A stretch of DNA of 64,000 bases from Symsagittifera roscoffensis (GCF_963678635.1 NC_087066.1:36707152-36771151), one strand, 5' to 3'; counted from the stretch's first letter, positions 44,501 through 54,979 are shown. Notes: a model not told the origin generated them from the sequence alone. Numbers and translations are program-made.

Positions 44501-46769
44501 CATCTGATAGTTTCTCGAGCAACCTCATTAAGTCATCATCTATCTGTGCAGTTCCTGCTTCCACCTGGTTAAGATCATAGCCTTTTGCGTTGAGCGTCTC
44601 CTTCACGATCTTCGACTTGAGTATAATCTCAATCGGAATTCTCTTGCTCTTCTTCAAGATGGTCTTCTCTGGAAGCTCTTTAGGCAATTCAGGATGATCT
44701 TCTATCGGTTTGCTTGACTTGTCCAGCCATCTCGTGAGTGGAAGACTGTCGTACGTTTCCTTGTCCATGAAGGAGAAGCCATCTTTGATTTCAGGTCTGT
44801 CTGCCTCTCTTTGCTCTTGTCTCTCATAGAACTCCGTCTTCTTACTCAAGCTGTCGGCATTCTGATGTTTATCTCGTGTTCTATGCTCAATTATCATGTT
44901 GTATCCATCCAGGCGAACTATCCACCTCCCAATGTAACTTTGGTCCATTGAGTACGTTTTCAGCCAGCTCAGTGCTCGATTGTCGACTCGCAACTTGAAT
45001 GGCTCACTGCCCAGGTATGCCCTGTATTTCTCGACAAAGGTAACCACCGCAAACATCTCTGCTTTTGGTGCTCCGTACTTCATTTCCGTGTCACTCAGGA
45101 CTTTGCTCCCGTACGCTATTGGTCTCAAGACTGTCTTCCCATTCCATTCTTGTTCTTGTTGGAGAATCCCAGAAATCGCGACTACCGACGCATCCGTGTC
45201 CAGCACGTACATCCCTTTCTCAGTCGGCATACCCAGTACTGGTGCCTCACATAGCTCTTTCTTTATTCTCTGGAATGACTCTTCTGCTGCGTTGTTCCAC
45301 GTGAACTTCTTGCCCTTGTGTCTCATTAATTGTTGCATCGGGTATACCTTGTCTGCATAGCCTTTGATGAACTCTCTATAATAGTTAGCGAAACCCAGGA
45401 AGCTCATCAACTGGTGCTCTGTCTTCGGTGATTTCCAGGTCAGGACTGCTTCCACGGCGTCCGTATCAGGTCTAATGCCGTGCTTGTCTACCATCCTGCC
45501 CAAGTATTTTATTGAGTCCTTGAGTATCTCGCACTTTGATGGTTTACACTTAAGCCCCGACCTCTTCATGCAAGCAAACACTTCGTCAAGTCTCTCAATG
45601 TGGTCTTCCAGTGTTGGCGTCGCTATTACCACGTCATCCACGTAGCACATTACCAGGTTGCCATACTTCTTCGTTACGCCTATCAGCGCGTGTGCCATCA
45701 ACCGCTGAAACGTGGCTGTGGCATTGCAAAGTCCAAACGGCATCCGTTTCCATTGAAACAGACCCAACTCGCAGGCAAACCCTGTCTTGTCCCTGTCCTG
45801 CTTCCTTAGTGGTACTTGCCAAAAGGCCGAGCCTAAATCGAGAGTCGTAAAAAATTTTGCATCACCTAACTTCAAGAGGCTCTCATCAATCCTAGGTATG
45901 AGATAGGCATCCTTCACCGTGACGGAACTCAGGTATCGAAAGTCACAACAAAACCTCAACTGGTCGCCTTTCTTTTTGGCCATCACTACTCCACACGCCC
46001 ACGGTGACTTGGATGCTTCTATCATGTCATACTCTAGTAACGTCTCGATCTCTTTTCTACACGCGTCCAATTTGTGTGGGGTCATGCGCCTCGCCCCCTC
46101 CCTGTGTGGTACCGCGTTTTCCTCAAGTTCTATTTCATGCTCAACGAAATTACAACACCCGATATCCGCCTTATGCCTCGAAAAAACTTCCTCGTTCCGC
46201 TCTAGTACGTCCTTGATGGCTTCGAGCTGTTCATCTTTCAGTTTGCCCCTCAAATGTTCAATCTCCGACAGAACCGGTTTATCAGTTTGCATTTCATCTA
46301 GTGTGGGTCGCTCTGGAAAGTTCGAACAGCTCGACAGCCCATCGTCCGTTTCTGACTTAAGTGATTTAATAAGACCTGAAGAATCTTTTATTTTCTGCAA
46401 TCGTCTCAGGATACAAATTTTGTCCCTGTGATTGGGACAATCAACAACTTCATTTTGTTTTGAGTTCTCAATCGTTTCATATTGAGTTTTAACCGGTAAA
46501 GCATATCCCAGTTTCCTCCCTCTCTGTATCGTGATCGGTATATCAAGGGTATTCAACAAGACACTGACGCAGAGGCCGCTCTTCGTTATCGAGAATGATC
46601 TTCCTAAAACAGCAGCACTTTGACTATTAGGATTTGGAACTATACACACTTGCTTGTTGTCACTTAGTTCATTGTAATTTTTCATTCTCAAGCTTACAAT
46701 TGCCGCTTCATTAGCTTTTAGCCTCACCCTCCTACTCAAGAATACCGGTGCTTTGTTTTCATTTGCCAT
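41265..46769 (-). CDS. Ty3/gypsy pol (RT, RNase H, integrase) with C-terminal macro-like domain, one in-frame TAG
   Basis: 1731 codons run from ATG (46767-46769) to TAG (41574-41576), and the same frame then stays open for 102 more codons to TGA at 41265-41267. RT covers residues about 215-420 with FTTLDL and the catalytic CYVDD (about 375-379). RNase H begins around LDTDAS (524) and includes AEMFAVV and VDNRALSW. An unusually long acidic linker (about 660-1030) precedes the integrase, which has an HH-CC zinc site (HDQMSHQG, CERWVNACLAC), the DDE residues in QIDHQK, QSDNGKAF and GLVERQNR, and a WRGPF module (about 1366). The last 60 codons plus the post-TAG segment (CFLVTRVNDR, LTRLRYFMIERGITEVSMP, VVFAETEIMV) have the order of a macro domain, with the ADP-ribose-binding GCGLD loop replaced by YDPNRGKLS. 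The host for this polyprotein would be the retroelement particle. Confidence 0.9.
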
Positions 46770-46775
46770 TATTCA

Positions 46776-46964
46776 ATTTACCGGTTTGATTGCGTACCTC
46801 CTATCCGGGTTCCGTATCCTGAACATTGCGTTATTTAGGTCAATCGTTACGTCGAAATTCCTGATGAAGTCTCTGCCCAAAATGAATTGGTCAGATTCAT
46901 CTAGGTTTTCTACCACGATAAAGCTCATCCACAGGTTACGTTCCCTCAAATTGAGGGCTATTAT
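46776..46964 (-). pseudogene. C-terminal remnant of retropepsin (protease)
   Basis: A minus-strand frame continuous with pol, separated from its ATG only by TGA (46773-46775) and one codon. It reads FIVVENL then QFILGRDFIRNFDVTID, the C-terminal signature of Ty3/gypsy aspartic proteases (ILG.DFL). The N-terminal part, which would contain the catalytic DTG/DSG, is absent: the frame runs into the duplicated segment at 46965. The copy therefore cannot make an active protease from this locus. Confidence 0.75.
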
Positions 46965-48225
46965 CGGCGTTCTCCCGCACCCTTAGTTCTTGCTGATGTT
47001 CAGCTTTTAGCATCTCAAGCAACCTCAGAGTCTGATCGCGCTCGTTGACCGCCTGGTCTCTCTCCAGCTGAACCTTCTCCCGATCCAGCTTTGCCTGATC
47101 CCGATCGAGGTTCGCCTTGTTCCTTTCCTTCTGCGCCTTCTCGAGCTCTTTCTTTAGAACACCAAGATCCGGATATGCCTCGGTCGTCTGTTGCGCTCGC
47201 GTCATCGACGGCACCCTCAGCAAGGCTCCGTCTCTGGTGCCTTGCGTGCGATCCGCTGCCGGTCTTTCTTGTGAGGTAGAATTTCTCAAGATTGCATCCA
47301 ATTTCGTCTGTATTGCACATGAACTTTCGGCCTGATTCTTGCTCATTGTGTCCATTCTCTTTTCCAGGCTACCTAATTGGCTGTTGACATCATCATATCG
47401 GTTTTTCAACTGTTGCATATCTTTTTTGATGTTCTTATCTCGTTCTTCATTGGTGGTTTCTACCTTATCTGACATCTCCTTGAGTCTCTCATCTGTTGCC
47501 TTAGCCAGGTTAAAATAACTATCCAGATACTCGTGTTTGTTGTATCTTAATTCTTTTCTTATCACTTCTCTGTCCTCTTCGCTGTGCTTCAGTTTTTTGT
47601 CGATCTGATTCAGTTTCGCCATCAAGTCACCTAGCTCAATAGTAGCCTCTTCATGGTCAGTCGTCGGTCTGTCTTCGGCCGTAGCTTCTGCTTTATTTTG
47701 TTCCTCTCTTGGATTGGCTTCTGTCGTCTTCGTGCTCACTGTCCCAAATGTTCGTGCTCTTTCAGCTTTTGGTTCTTCAGTCATGTTTTCTTTCGTTTTT
47801 ATTCCGACCATCATCGCCAACCTTTCTGTAAAAGATGTCTTTTTTACTTGAGAGTCTTCTTTCATCGTTTCTTCGGTGTTGCCTATTGCATCTTCCACAT
47901 TGTCTATTGGTGAGAACTCTATGGGTTTCGGGTTTGGTTCTTCTGCATTGGGCATTGGAGTTGACTCCGTCGTCTTTTTCTCCAGTTCATCTACGCTCTG
48001 GTCTGGTGTCTCTAGGTCGATTTCGATTGTAGGCTCTACCTGTTTTTCCCTCGCATCTTCTCGCGTCTTGCTCTCGGTGCCACTCCTCGTGCTGACCATG
48101 CTAACTGAAAAGTTATTTTTTGTTTTGCTTGGGCCCCTTGATGTCGTTCCACGCAGCGACGAGTTATATTTCGTGTTTGATCCACTTGACCTTTTTTCAA
48201 GCACCGGTACCCTACTCCGTCTCAT
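46936..48225 (-). CDS. Gag-like ORF, chimeric at its 3' end
   Basis: 429 codons from ATG (48223-48225) to TAA (46936-46938). The N-terminal 190 residues are low-complexity, Glu/Thr/Ser-rich and basic at the start (RRSRVPVLEKR). Residues about 195-300 form a heptad-rich coiled coil (LGDLMAKLNQIDKKLK, RYDDVNSQLGSLEKRMD). Residues 337-420 are the duplicated coiled coil shared with 40135-40387. No capsid fold with major homology region and no CCHC zinc knuckle are visible. Position before protease and pol makes it the gag gene by context; its 3' end and the protease N-terminus have been replaced, so this gag is not intact. Confidence 0.65.
   Translation of the reverse strand: MRRSRVPVLEKRSSGSNTKYNSSLRGTTSRGPSKTKNNFSVSMVSTRSGTESKTREDAREKQVEPTIEIDLETPDQSVDELEKKTTESTPMPNAEEPNPKPIEFSPIDNVEDAIGNTEETMKEDSQVKKTSFTERLAMMVGIKTKENMTEEPKAERARTFGTVSTKTTEANPREEQNKAEATAEDRPTTDHEEATIELGDLMAKLNQIDKKLKHSEEDREVIRKELRYNKHEYLDSYFNLAKATDERLKEMSDKVETTNEERDKNIKKDMQQLKNRYDDVNSQLGSLEKRMDTMSKNQAESSCAIQTKLDAILRNSTSQERPAADRTQGTRDGALLRVPSMTRAQQTTEAYPDLGVLKKELEKAQKERNKANLDRDQAKLDREKVQLERDQAVNERDQTLRLLEMLKAEHQQELRVRENADNSPQFEGT
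46965..47217. repeat. 253-bp segment copied from 40135-40387
   Basis: Two mismatches in 253 bp to the downstream segment. The left border falls inside the protease and the right border inside gag, so the insertion coincides with loss of gag C-terminus and protease N-terminus. Confidence 0.95.
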
Positions 48226-48596
48226 TATTTCTATTTACAATTGCTCTTATTTACAATATTATTATATACACAATTCTATTCTATGAATAAAAAATTTTTG
48301 TGGAAACAAATTCTTAAAAGAAAATATACAACGTGATAAAAACCTTGTTCCAGTTCTCTAAAATCTTCGAGTAACTTTCGTTATTTGTGGTCCCAACCGT
48401 ACCGGGTTCCAATTAGTCTTGTTCTGTCTTAATTCTGTCTTAAAACAACTTGTTATAATTTTACTTCAATTTTTATACTGTCCTAAGACTTCCAGTTACT
48501 GTCCCTACTCTTCTTTGTACCGTCCCAGGCTTCTTTCTACTGTCCCAAGACTGTTCGGTATTGTCCCAGTACTTCGTCAGTGTCCCAAGACCCTTG
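48226..48596. other. Gag leader
   Basis: Noncoding leader between the minisatellite and the gag ATG. Nothing else recognised. Confidence 0.4.
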
Positions 48597-49330
48597 TCCT
48601 GAGAGTACTATCCCAAGGCTACTGTCCCAAGGCTAGTGTCCCAAGACCAGTGTCCCAAGACTGCTGTCCCAAGGCTAGTGTCCCAAGACCAGTGTCCCAA
48701 GATTACTGTCCCAAGGCTAGTGTCGCAAGACTACTGTCCCAAGGCTAGTGTCCCAAGGCTAGTGTCCCAAGACTACTGTCCCAAGGCTAGTATCCCAAGA
48801 CTACTGTGCCAAGGCTAGTGTCCCAAGGCTAGTGTCCCAAGACTACTGTCCCAAGGCTAGTGTCCCAAGACTACTGTCCCAAGACTACTATCCCAAGGCT
48901 AGTGTCCCAAGACTACTGTCCCAAGACCACTGTCCCAAGACCCTTGTCCCAAGACCCTGTCCCAAGACCCTTGTCCCAAGACCACTGTCCCAAGACCACT
49001 GTCCCAAGACCCTTGTCCCAAGACCCTGTCCCAAGACCCTTGTCCCAAGACCACTGTCCCAAGACCACTGTCCCAAGACCCTGTCCCAAGACCCTTGTCC
49101 CAAGACCACTGTCCCAAGACCACTGTCCCAAGGCCACTGTCCCAAGACCCTGTCCCAAGACCCTTGTCCCAAGACCACTGTCCCAAGACCACTGTTCCAA
49201 GACCCTGTCCCAAGACCCTTGTCCCAAGACCACTGTCCCAAGACCACTGTCCCAAGACCACTGTCCCAAGACCACTGTCCCAAGACCACTGTCCCAAGAC
49301 CACTGTCCCAAGACCACTGTCCCAAGACCG
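48597..49330. repeat. Minisatellite of 14-bp unit (about 50 copies) in the LTR-element leader
   Basis: Variants of GTCCCAAGACCACT and GTCCCAAGGCTAGT are repeated, with occasional 12-13 bp units (GTCCCAAGACCCT). Because 14 is not a multiple of three, each frame passes through all phases and all stay open on both strands; the long Pro/Lys/Gln-rich and Leu/Gly/Trp-rich frames are by-products and I do not call them genes. It lies between the 5' LTR and gag, in presumed untranslated leader RNA. Confidence 0.96.
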
Positions 49331-50289
49331 TATCAAGACTGTTACTGTACCACTGTATCAAGACTGTTCTGGTCCAACACTGTCCCAGGACTTCTTTGGC
49401 ACTGTCCCAAGACTGTTGACAAGTGTCTGAGCGGTGGGACCTCTTTCTTCTTCATTATGGGGACTTCTTGATTCACTGTACCTTGTACCACCACTCAAGC
49501 TCTAGTAAAATTTTCCCAAAAACCCTCTCTTAAAAGCCAAATGCTGACCCCTCTTTTTCTTATTTCTTTTTAATTACCTCTCTTGCAATGTTCCAAGCAA
49601 CTTGAGACCAAAACCTGTGCGCAGGTATCTTGTGATCACCTGTTCGTATAAAAACTAAACACAAATCCTCACCAAAATGCAACAAAAATCCAAGCTAGAA
49701 AAAGTAATAAAAACCGAAAGATGAGCCCACCTAAAATTCAAAGGTGACAAATGTCTACCTTCTATCGAACAAATGTCTGGTACCTAATTGCCACGCGTTT
49801 CCTTCCCCCCTGCTAGCGATCTTATGGGGTATCACAAAAACTGTCTATGTCCGTTCCCCCCTACCGATCCGACCAGGGTACCTACCTTAACCTAATTCCA
49901 ATTTTGGATATCCGCTTCCTATGACCAACGCGTGTAAATGACTAATGTAACTAAATCAACGATGTCGACTAATTAGTTACTCTAATTTCCCCCCTTTTTA
50001 CAATTTACAACCGCCAACCTCTAACTTAACCAGCCCCCCTTCTAACCTCCCCCCTTTTTAGCCCCCCTTCTTAAACCTAAAATTACCTTAAGCGCCGGGT
50101 GCTAAACCTCTCAAGAGAAAACCGTAGACCTGTCTCCAGGCCTGCTCAAGTAAAAACGTTTCTCAAAACCGGGGGATATCGCTTATCCAATTTTACACTT
50201 ATTTCCTATAAGGTAATGTGAATTTTAACGATACCCGTTCTGCCCAACTTGAGAACTCGAGAAATGCCAAATCCTTCTTGGCTACTTTC
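49331..50289. other. LTR-element leader, unique part
   Basis: Noncoding, with C-rich runs (for example around 49988 and 50032-50070). No ORF of note, no recognised RNA structure. Confidence 0.4.
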
Positions 50290-50480
50290 CCACTCGACTG
50301 GTCACCTCTTCCAGTCCAGTCTCCTATTGTTTCAGCTCAAGTGCTCCTGAACCACTTTCCCACTCGGCTGGTCACCTCTTCCAGTCAAGTCTCCTATTGG
50401 TTCAGCTCAAGTGCTCCTGAACCACTTTCCCATTCGGCTGGTCACCTCTTCCAGTCAAGTCTCCTATTGGTTCAGCTAAG
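50270..50480. repeat. Three tandem copies of a 68-bp repeat
   Basis: The block CCACTTTCCCACTCGGCTGG, then TCACCTCTTCCAGTC, TCTCCTATTGGTTCAGCTC and AAGTGCTCCTGAA is present three times (starting about 50287, 50355, 50423) with few differences. It is in the leader of the LTR element. Confidence 0.9.
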
Positions 50481-50942
50481 TTCCAAGCTATCTGAAAACC
50501 CTTGACAACGCCCCACACTCGGGCTCTTTATTAAGGTTACTGGGTTAAATTACTAGGTTGATCGAAACGATCGAACTTGTAAAACAGTATGGGTATACTA
50601 TTTAATTAATATAAAGGTTTGATCCAACTAATCTGGTGTCAAAGTCACTGTCTTTTTTCGTTTTATGGTTTTGTTCCTTTTTCTATTCTTTTTTTGTTTT
50701 TGTTTTGCTTTTTGTCTTTTTGCTCGTGTTTTTGTCCCCCTAGTTGCCCCCCTTTACTCGGTTAGCTAAGCCTCGTTCGGAGAGCGTACCAGGAAGTTTT
50801 CTCGAGTTTTCTTAAAAAGCTATCACGGTACAACCGGAAGGTTTGCACGTTCCTGTCGAACCGCACCGCCGGTACTCTAGAATGGGCATTCAGCCCGAAG
50901 CTGTCTCAAGTGGGTTCGACTCCGTAGTCTTGATGTCGTAAA

Positions 50943-50957
50943 CACCCAGGAGCGCCA
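50943..50957 (-). promoter_or_regulatory. Candidate primer-binding site
   Basis: On the minus strand TGGCGCTCCTGGGTG starts 11 bases inside the 5' LTR boundary. TGG is the complement of a tRNA CCA end, and the position is right for a primer-binding site, although most lie 0-5 bases from the LTR. I cannot assign the tRNA. Confidence 0.45.
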
Positions 50958-50968
50958 TAAAAACACTA

Positions 50969-51877
50969 TGTAACATTCGTCTACTGCAGTCACACATGAG
51001 GCTTAAGAAAAATAGGCCCTATAACTATTGGCTCAAGAGTCAGGGCCACTATCTCTTGTGTTTTTGTACCTCAAATCAGTCGGAGCCAATTCGGTTCGTT
51101 TGTGACATGGGACTACGACCCGTTACAGCCTAAAGGCTACTACTAAAATATCCTCCCACTCTAGAATTAAGAACGTCCTCATACTTAGGTCTCTAGATAC
51201 CCAAAATACATGAACGCCGTTAAAAACCGGGTTGGAACAATCCGTTAAGTTATTTTTTATTAGACAGTGGAACTTTGATCCATTTCAGATGGATCAACCT
51301 AAAACTCGCCTTACCTCAACATAACAATTATAAAGCACACTCTAGAAATTTAAATTAGTACTCACATTGTAGCACGCTCAAGAAAGGGAAGTACTTCAGT
51401 CGGTAATTAACTCGAGAATTAAATAATGTAACTAAAATGAGTTTAATGTTTGTCAGTTTTAACAACAAGAACAAGTTTTTACTCTAGACTATAGTTTCTC
51501 GTGAACCATTGGGACACTCAAGCTGTCCACCTTTCCACCGAAGGTTCACTCTAGTCCAGTTTAGAATAATACTCCAGTCAAGTCACAATAATCCAGTTCG
51601 TGGGAATACGCTTCTTTCTGTTTCGAATGGGACAGCTCTACTCTAGATTATTACTGTGACGGAAATTGCGAATAGCAATTTCCTACTGATTTATCTTGCA
51701 ATTTTCCCGCGATTGTCACTCGATTGTTCTGACTTCTCTTTTTTGACTTTCAGTTAATGCGAGAAAATCGTGCATGACAGGCTCCATTCGAATTTTTGAA
51801 AAATTAAATTTCACCCCAAAATTAAGTGTTTTTTGCTTCTCTCAAGGTCAAACTTCCAAATATGACCGACTGGCACA
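50969..51877 (-). repeat. 5' LTR of the giant LTR retrotransposon (909 bp)
   Basis: Aligns gap-free with 30501-31409. It is upstream of gag in the element's orientation, so it is the 5' LTR and promoter. It has the same AATAAA (51256-51261). The following ATG (51878-51880) is the right copy of the 3-bp target duplication. Confidence 0.95.
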
Positions 51878-54104
51878 ATGAGAAGTCCAGTTAAGATTTT
51901 TTGACATTATCATTCCACGATCTTTAAGTTCGTTAGGCTGTTCAAATTTGTACGAGAATATGCTTAGGTTGCACTCGCCCTTAATTACTAGTGTTCTGCT
52001 CTTGGTCATATTGAGGCGCATTTCATTGGTTTCACACCACTTCCAGACTTTTCTAATATCTATGGGCAGGGTAGTCGGGTCGGTGCCCATAATTTTATAG
52101 TCATCCGCATAGCCGTAGCACGATGACATGACACGTTTTGGCAAGTCGTTGATGTATACTAAGAAGAGGAGTGGTACTAGAATAGATCCTTGCGGAACTC
52201 CACTATAAGTTGGCAGTTGGCTTGAGACCGAGCTGCCGATGCGTACTGTTTGGGTTCGACCGGTCAGGCAACTTTTGATTAGATCCAATATTGGGCCTGT
52301 TATTCCAGCTCTGCTGAGTTTTTCGATCGTTATATTGTGATTGACTTTGTCGAAAGCCTTCTGGAAGTCGAGGTAAAATGACGCTAGGAAGTGGCAGTTG
52401 CTATTGTCAAAGTTCACAAACATTTCGTGCAGGTATTCGATAAGGTTTGTTATAGATGAGCGTCTTTGCCGAAAACCGTGTTGAGATTGGGACAATGCGG
52501 TGGATAAGATTGGGTACATTCTGTCGAAAATAAGTTTCTCGAGGACTTTGGATACTGCTACGAGGAGGCTGATCGGCCTGTAATTATCTACCATTTGTTT
52601 GTTCCCTTCTTTAAATATGGGGATTATTTCGCTTGTTTTCCAGAATGATGGGAAGTAGCATTTGTTTGCAATTGTGTTGAATATGAGATGCAGTGACTTT
52701 GGTAGGGAGTCTGATAATTTTTTCAGCAAGTTGTTCCCCATACGGTCAAGTCCTTTGGCCTTGCTCTCGTCCAGCGATTGGAGAACGAGTTGTATTTCTA
52801 GTTCTGAGAAGTGAATCATCGACAGCGTGGGCCGTCCCTCTGTGAGAGTATCGTGGTGATTCTTACTGAAAACGGATTGGAAGTACATATTAAATAATTC
52901 GGCTTTTTCGATATCGGTATTAGCTGACTTATCGTCAAGAAATACTTCAGTTGGGATTGAGCTTGTTTTCATGATAGTTTTGAGGTATTTTTGGACGTTT
53001 GAGAAGATTCCAGACTTGAAAATTTCTGTTTAATGATTGCATTGGTCAGCTGAGAGCGATAAGGACAATTCAGTTTGTAATTGCTGGATCTTTAGAGTAT
53101 TTGTTTTACTTTGGCGTCTGAGAGTTTCTACTTTTTTCATGAGGTTTGAGCTCGTGGGAGAAACCCAGGGCGCTAGATGTTTCCTATGTTGGGTTGTTCG
53201 GGGTATGTGTTTGACTATAATACCGTAGATCCAATTATACCACTGATCTACCTGGAGATCAACGTTGCTGTAGCAGTATGGGTTGAAGTGGTGCTCTCGC
53301 ACATATTCGTTGATTTCGTTCCAGTTGGCTTTTTTGAAGGCAAAGCCTGAAAAGTCGTTTTTTTAGGAGGGAAGAGGGACCCTTTCGTGATTTATTTTGT
53401 GATTCATATGTAACTTTGAGCCGTAAGGTGGGTGATCTGAGGTGAAGTCGTTTTTGAGCCGATTGTCCATGTATACGTCTAGTATGATATCAGGATTGTT
53501 GCAGAGCAGGATATCCAGGCTTTTTCCAGTATCGGTTATGATGAATTGTTCCAGGTTTAATTCCTGGAAGTTGTCTAGGATGCTTTGTTCGTACTCGCAT
53601 TTTGATGAGAGTGATTTCCAATGTGTACACGAGAAGTTGATATCTCTAACAATGACAAGATTTTGTATGCCTTGCTCGCGTTGTGTTGCTTTTATTAAGT
53701 TCAGCAATGAGTTAAGTTGATCTAGTGACCAACGGTATGGGCTATACACAGGGGCACAATATATACAGCAGACAAGTATTGGTACAGATACCTTGAGTTG
53801 AACCATTACGCAGTCTTGCATGCATGCCTGTATCAATGCGGTTATGTGGTATGTTTGCGTTGATGCCAATTAGAACTCCTCCGTGTTTTGATAGACCGGC
53901 TTTTGAAGTTCTTTCAGATCGATAGAGTTCAAATTGAGGCAAGAATATGGAGTTGTCTGTTACGTCGTTGGTTAACCATGTTTCGGTTAGGCAAAGTAGT
54001 TGGTATTGACAGCTTGTGTTTATCGCATTTGCGAAGTTTGATCTTCGATTGTAGTCCAGTATGCTTCGGACGTTGTAGATGAGTAGGCTAGGAAAGAGTT
54101 CTAG
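51878..54104 (-). pseudogene. Non-LTR ORF2, 5' part: APE endonuclease and reverse transcriptase
   Basis: The frame follows ORF1 directly. The APE-type endonuclease has LLIYNVRSI, LTETWL (metal-binding Glu), GGVLIGI, a changed VIVRDINFS where GDFN is usual, SLDILLCN and TSDHPP. The reverse transcriptase has NYRPISLL, GFRQRRSS, FYLDFQKAFD, GVPQGSIL and the catalytic GYADD. It ends at the LTR insertion in the NLNWTSH motif. Damage: a frameshift near 53840, TAA at 53363-53365 and TAA at 53030-53032. Nicking of target DNA and target-primed reverse transcription would be its roles if intact. Confidence 0.88.
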
Positions 54105-54968
54105 TCAATTGGAGATTGAGTTCTCCGTTTTTTCGGTTGCAACTGCTGTCCATCTGTTTTCTATTTTCTGGTAGAGCTTTCCATCGCGGATGCGCAGGTT
54201 TTGTTTATCGATGTTTTCGTTTATGAGCTCCCGCCGTTTTTGCAGTGCTTGATTTTCAAGTTTTGCTTCATCCACTGATAGCTCGCGGCTGACAAACACA
54301 GGTTTGTCATATGTTTTTAGGCGGCAAGCGGATGATAGTATTAGTCGTTTCTGCCAAATTGGGACTTTTACCAGTATGGTTCGGTCCTTGCCTTCCTGTC
54401 GTTGACCCATCCGGAGCAGATCAACTATCTCTGGCACAATTTGCATGTGCTCCAAGATTTCCTTTACTTGTTGGAGGTCATTTTCTTGTCTTTTTCTTTG
54501 ATCTTTGTCGTTTAGTTCAGGGATGCCGCGGATGCGGATTCCGTTTTGATTTTCTTGTTTCGGCGTTGCGTTTATCGGTACCTTGGTTTTTGCTTCTGAT
54601 TTGATCTCATTTGGCTTCATTGTGGTTTGGGAGAACAGTGTTTTAATCTCCTGTACGTTCTTTCTGAGTTCGTCCATGTCCTCTTCAATCTTCTTGAATT
54701 GCTTCGGCGAGGTTTGTTCAGCGTCACTGACTGCTTTTCGGATTCTCTCATTTCCGTTGGAATCCACACATTTGTTGCAGAGTAGAGCAATGTTTTTTCC
54801 CAATGTCGTAATACCATTGATTGCTGTATCGCTTAGGCTGGTACAGCTTTTCGTCAGGTGCATTTTGCAATTACACACGATGCAACAGAATGTATCTTCA
54901 TTCTTTTTGATTTTTTGTTGGCAAGTTTTGCATACGGAATCAGTGGTCATTTCACGATTTCGTGTCAT
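54105..54968 (-). CDS. Non-LTR ORF1, zinc-finger/coiled-coil RNA-binding protein
   Basis: 287 codons from ATG (54966-54968) to TGA (54105-54107). The N-terminus has a Cys/His cluster of PHD-like spacing (CKTCQQK, CCIVCNCKMHLTKSC, LLCNKC). A coiled-coil segment follows (QFKKIEEDMDELRKNVQEI). The C-terminal half, with GIRIRGIPELND, LLRMGQRQ and RTILVKVP, resembles the RRM-like and C-terminal domain of ORF1 proteins that bind element RNA. The frame is intact. Its stop TGA is followed by CTAG and then, in the same frame, by ORF2. Confidence 0.8.
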   Translation of the reverse strand: MTRNREMTTDSVCKTCQQKIKKNEDTFCCIVCNCKMHLTKSCTSLSDTAINGITTLGKNIALLCNKCVDSNGNERIRKAVSDAEQTSPKQFKKIEEDMDELRKNVQEIKTLFSQTTMKPNEIKSEAKTKVPINATPKQENQNGIRIRGIPELNDKDQRKRQENDLQQVKEILEHMQIVPEIVDLLRMGQRQEGKDRTILVKVPIWQKRLILSSACRLKTYDKPVFVSRELSVDEAKLENQALQKRRELINENIDKQNLRIRDGKLYQKIENRWTAVATEKTENSISN

Positions 54969-54979
54969 ATTTGTTTGGT

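Larger units (their letters stand above)
30501..51877 (-). mobile_element. Giant (21.4 kb) Ty3/gypsy-type LTR retrotransposon with extra ORFs
   Basis: Two 909-bp LTRs bound a 19.6-kb interior coding on the minus strand. In element order: right LTR, candidate primer-binding site, 2.7-kb leader with a minisatellite, gag-like ORF (46936-48225), protease remnant (46776-46964), pol with RT, RNase H and integrase plus a macro-like domain (41265-46769), an SGNH-containing long frame (37214-40765), and four unidentified coding regions (36459-37190, 34994-36446, 34149-34973, 31839-34102). RT before integrase and the GPF-type integrase tail place it in Ty3/gypsy. The flanking duplication is only 3 bp (ATG) where 4-6 bp is usual, but removing it restores the host ORF2 frame. 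Typical gypsy elements are 5-10 kb, so this is two to four times longer. Confidence 0.93.

Noticed and set aside
48419-49471. Open frames of about 110-200 codons rich in Pro, Lys and Gln (plus strand) or Leu, Gly and Trp (minus strand)
   Set aside because: The 14-bp repeat simply lacks stop codons in every phase; no start context, and antisense to the element on one strand.
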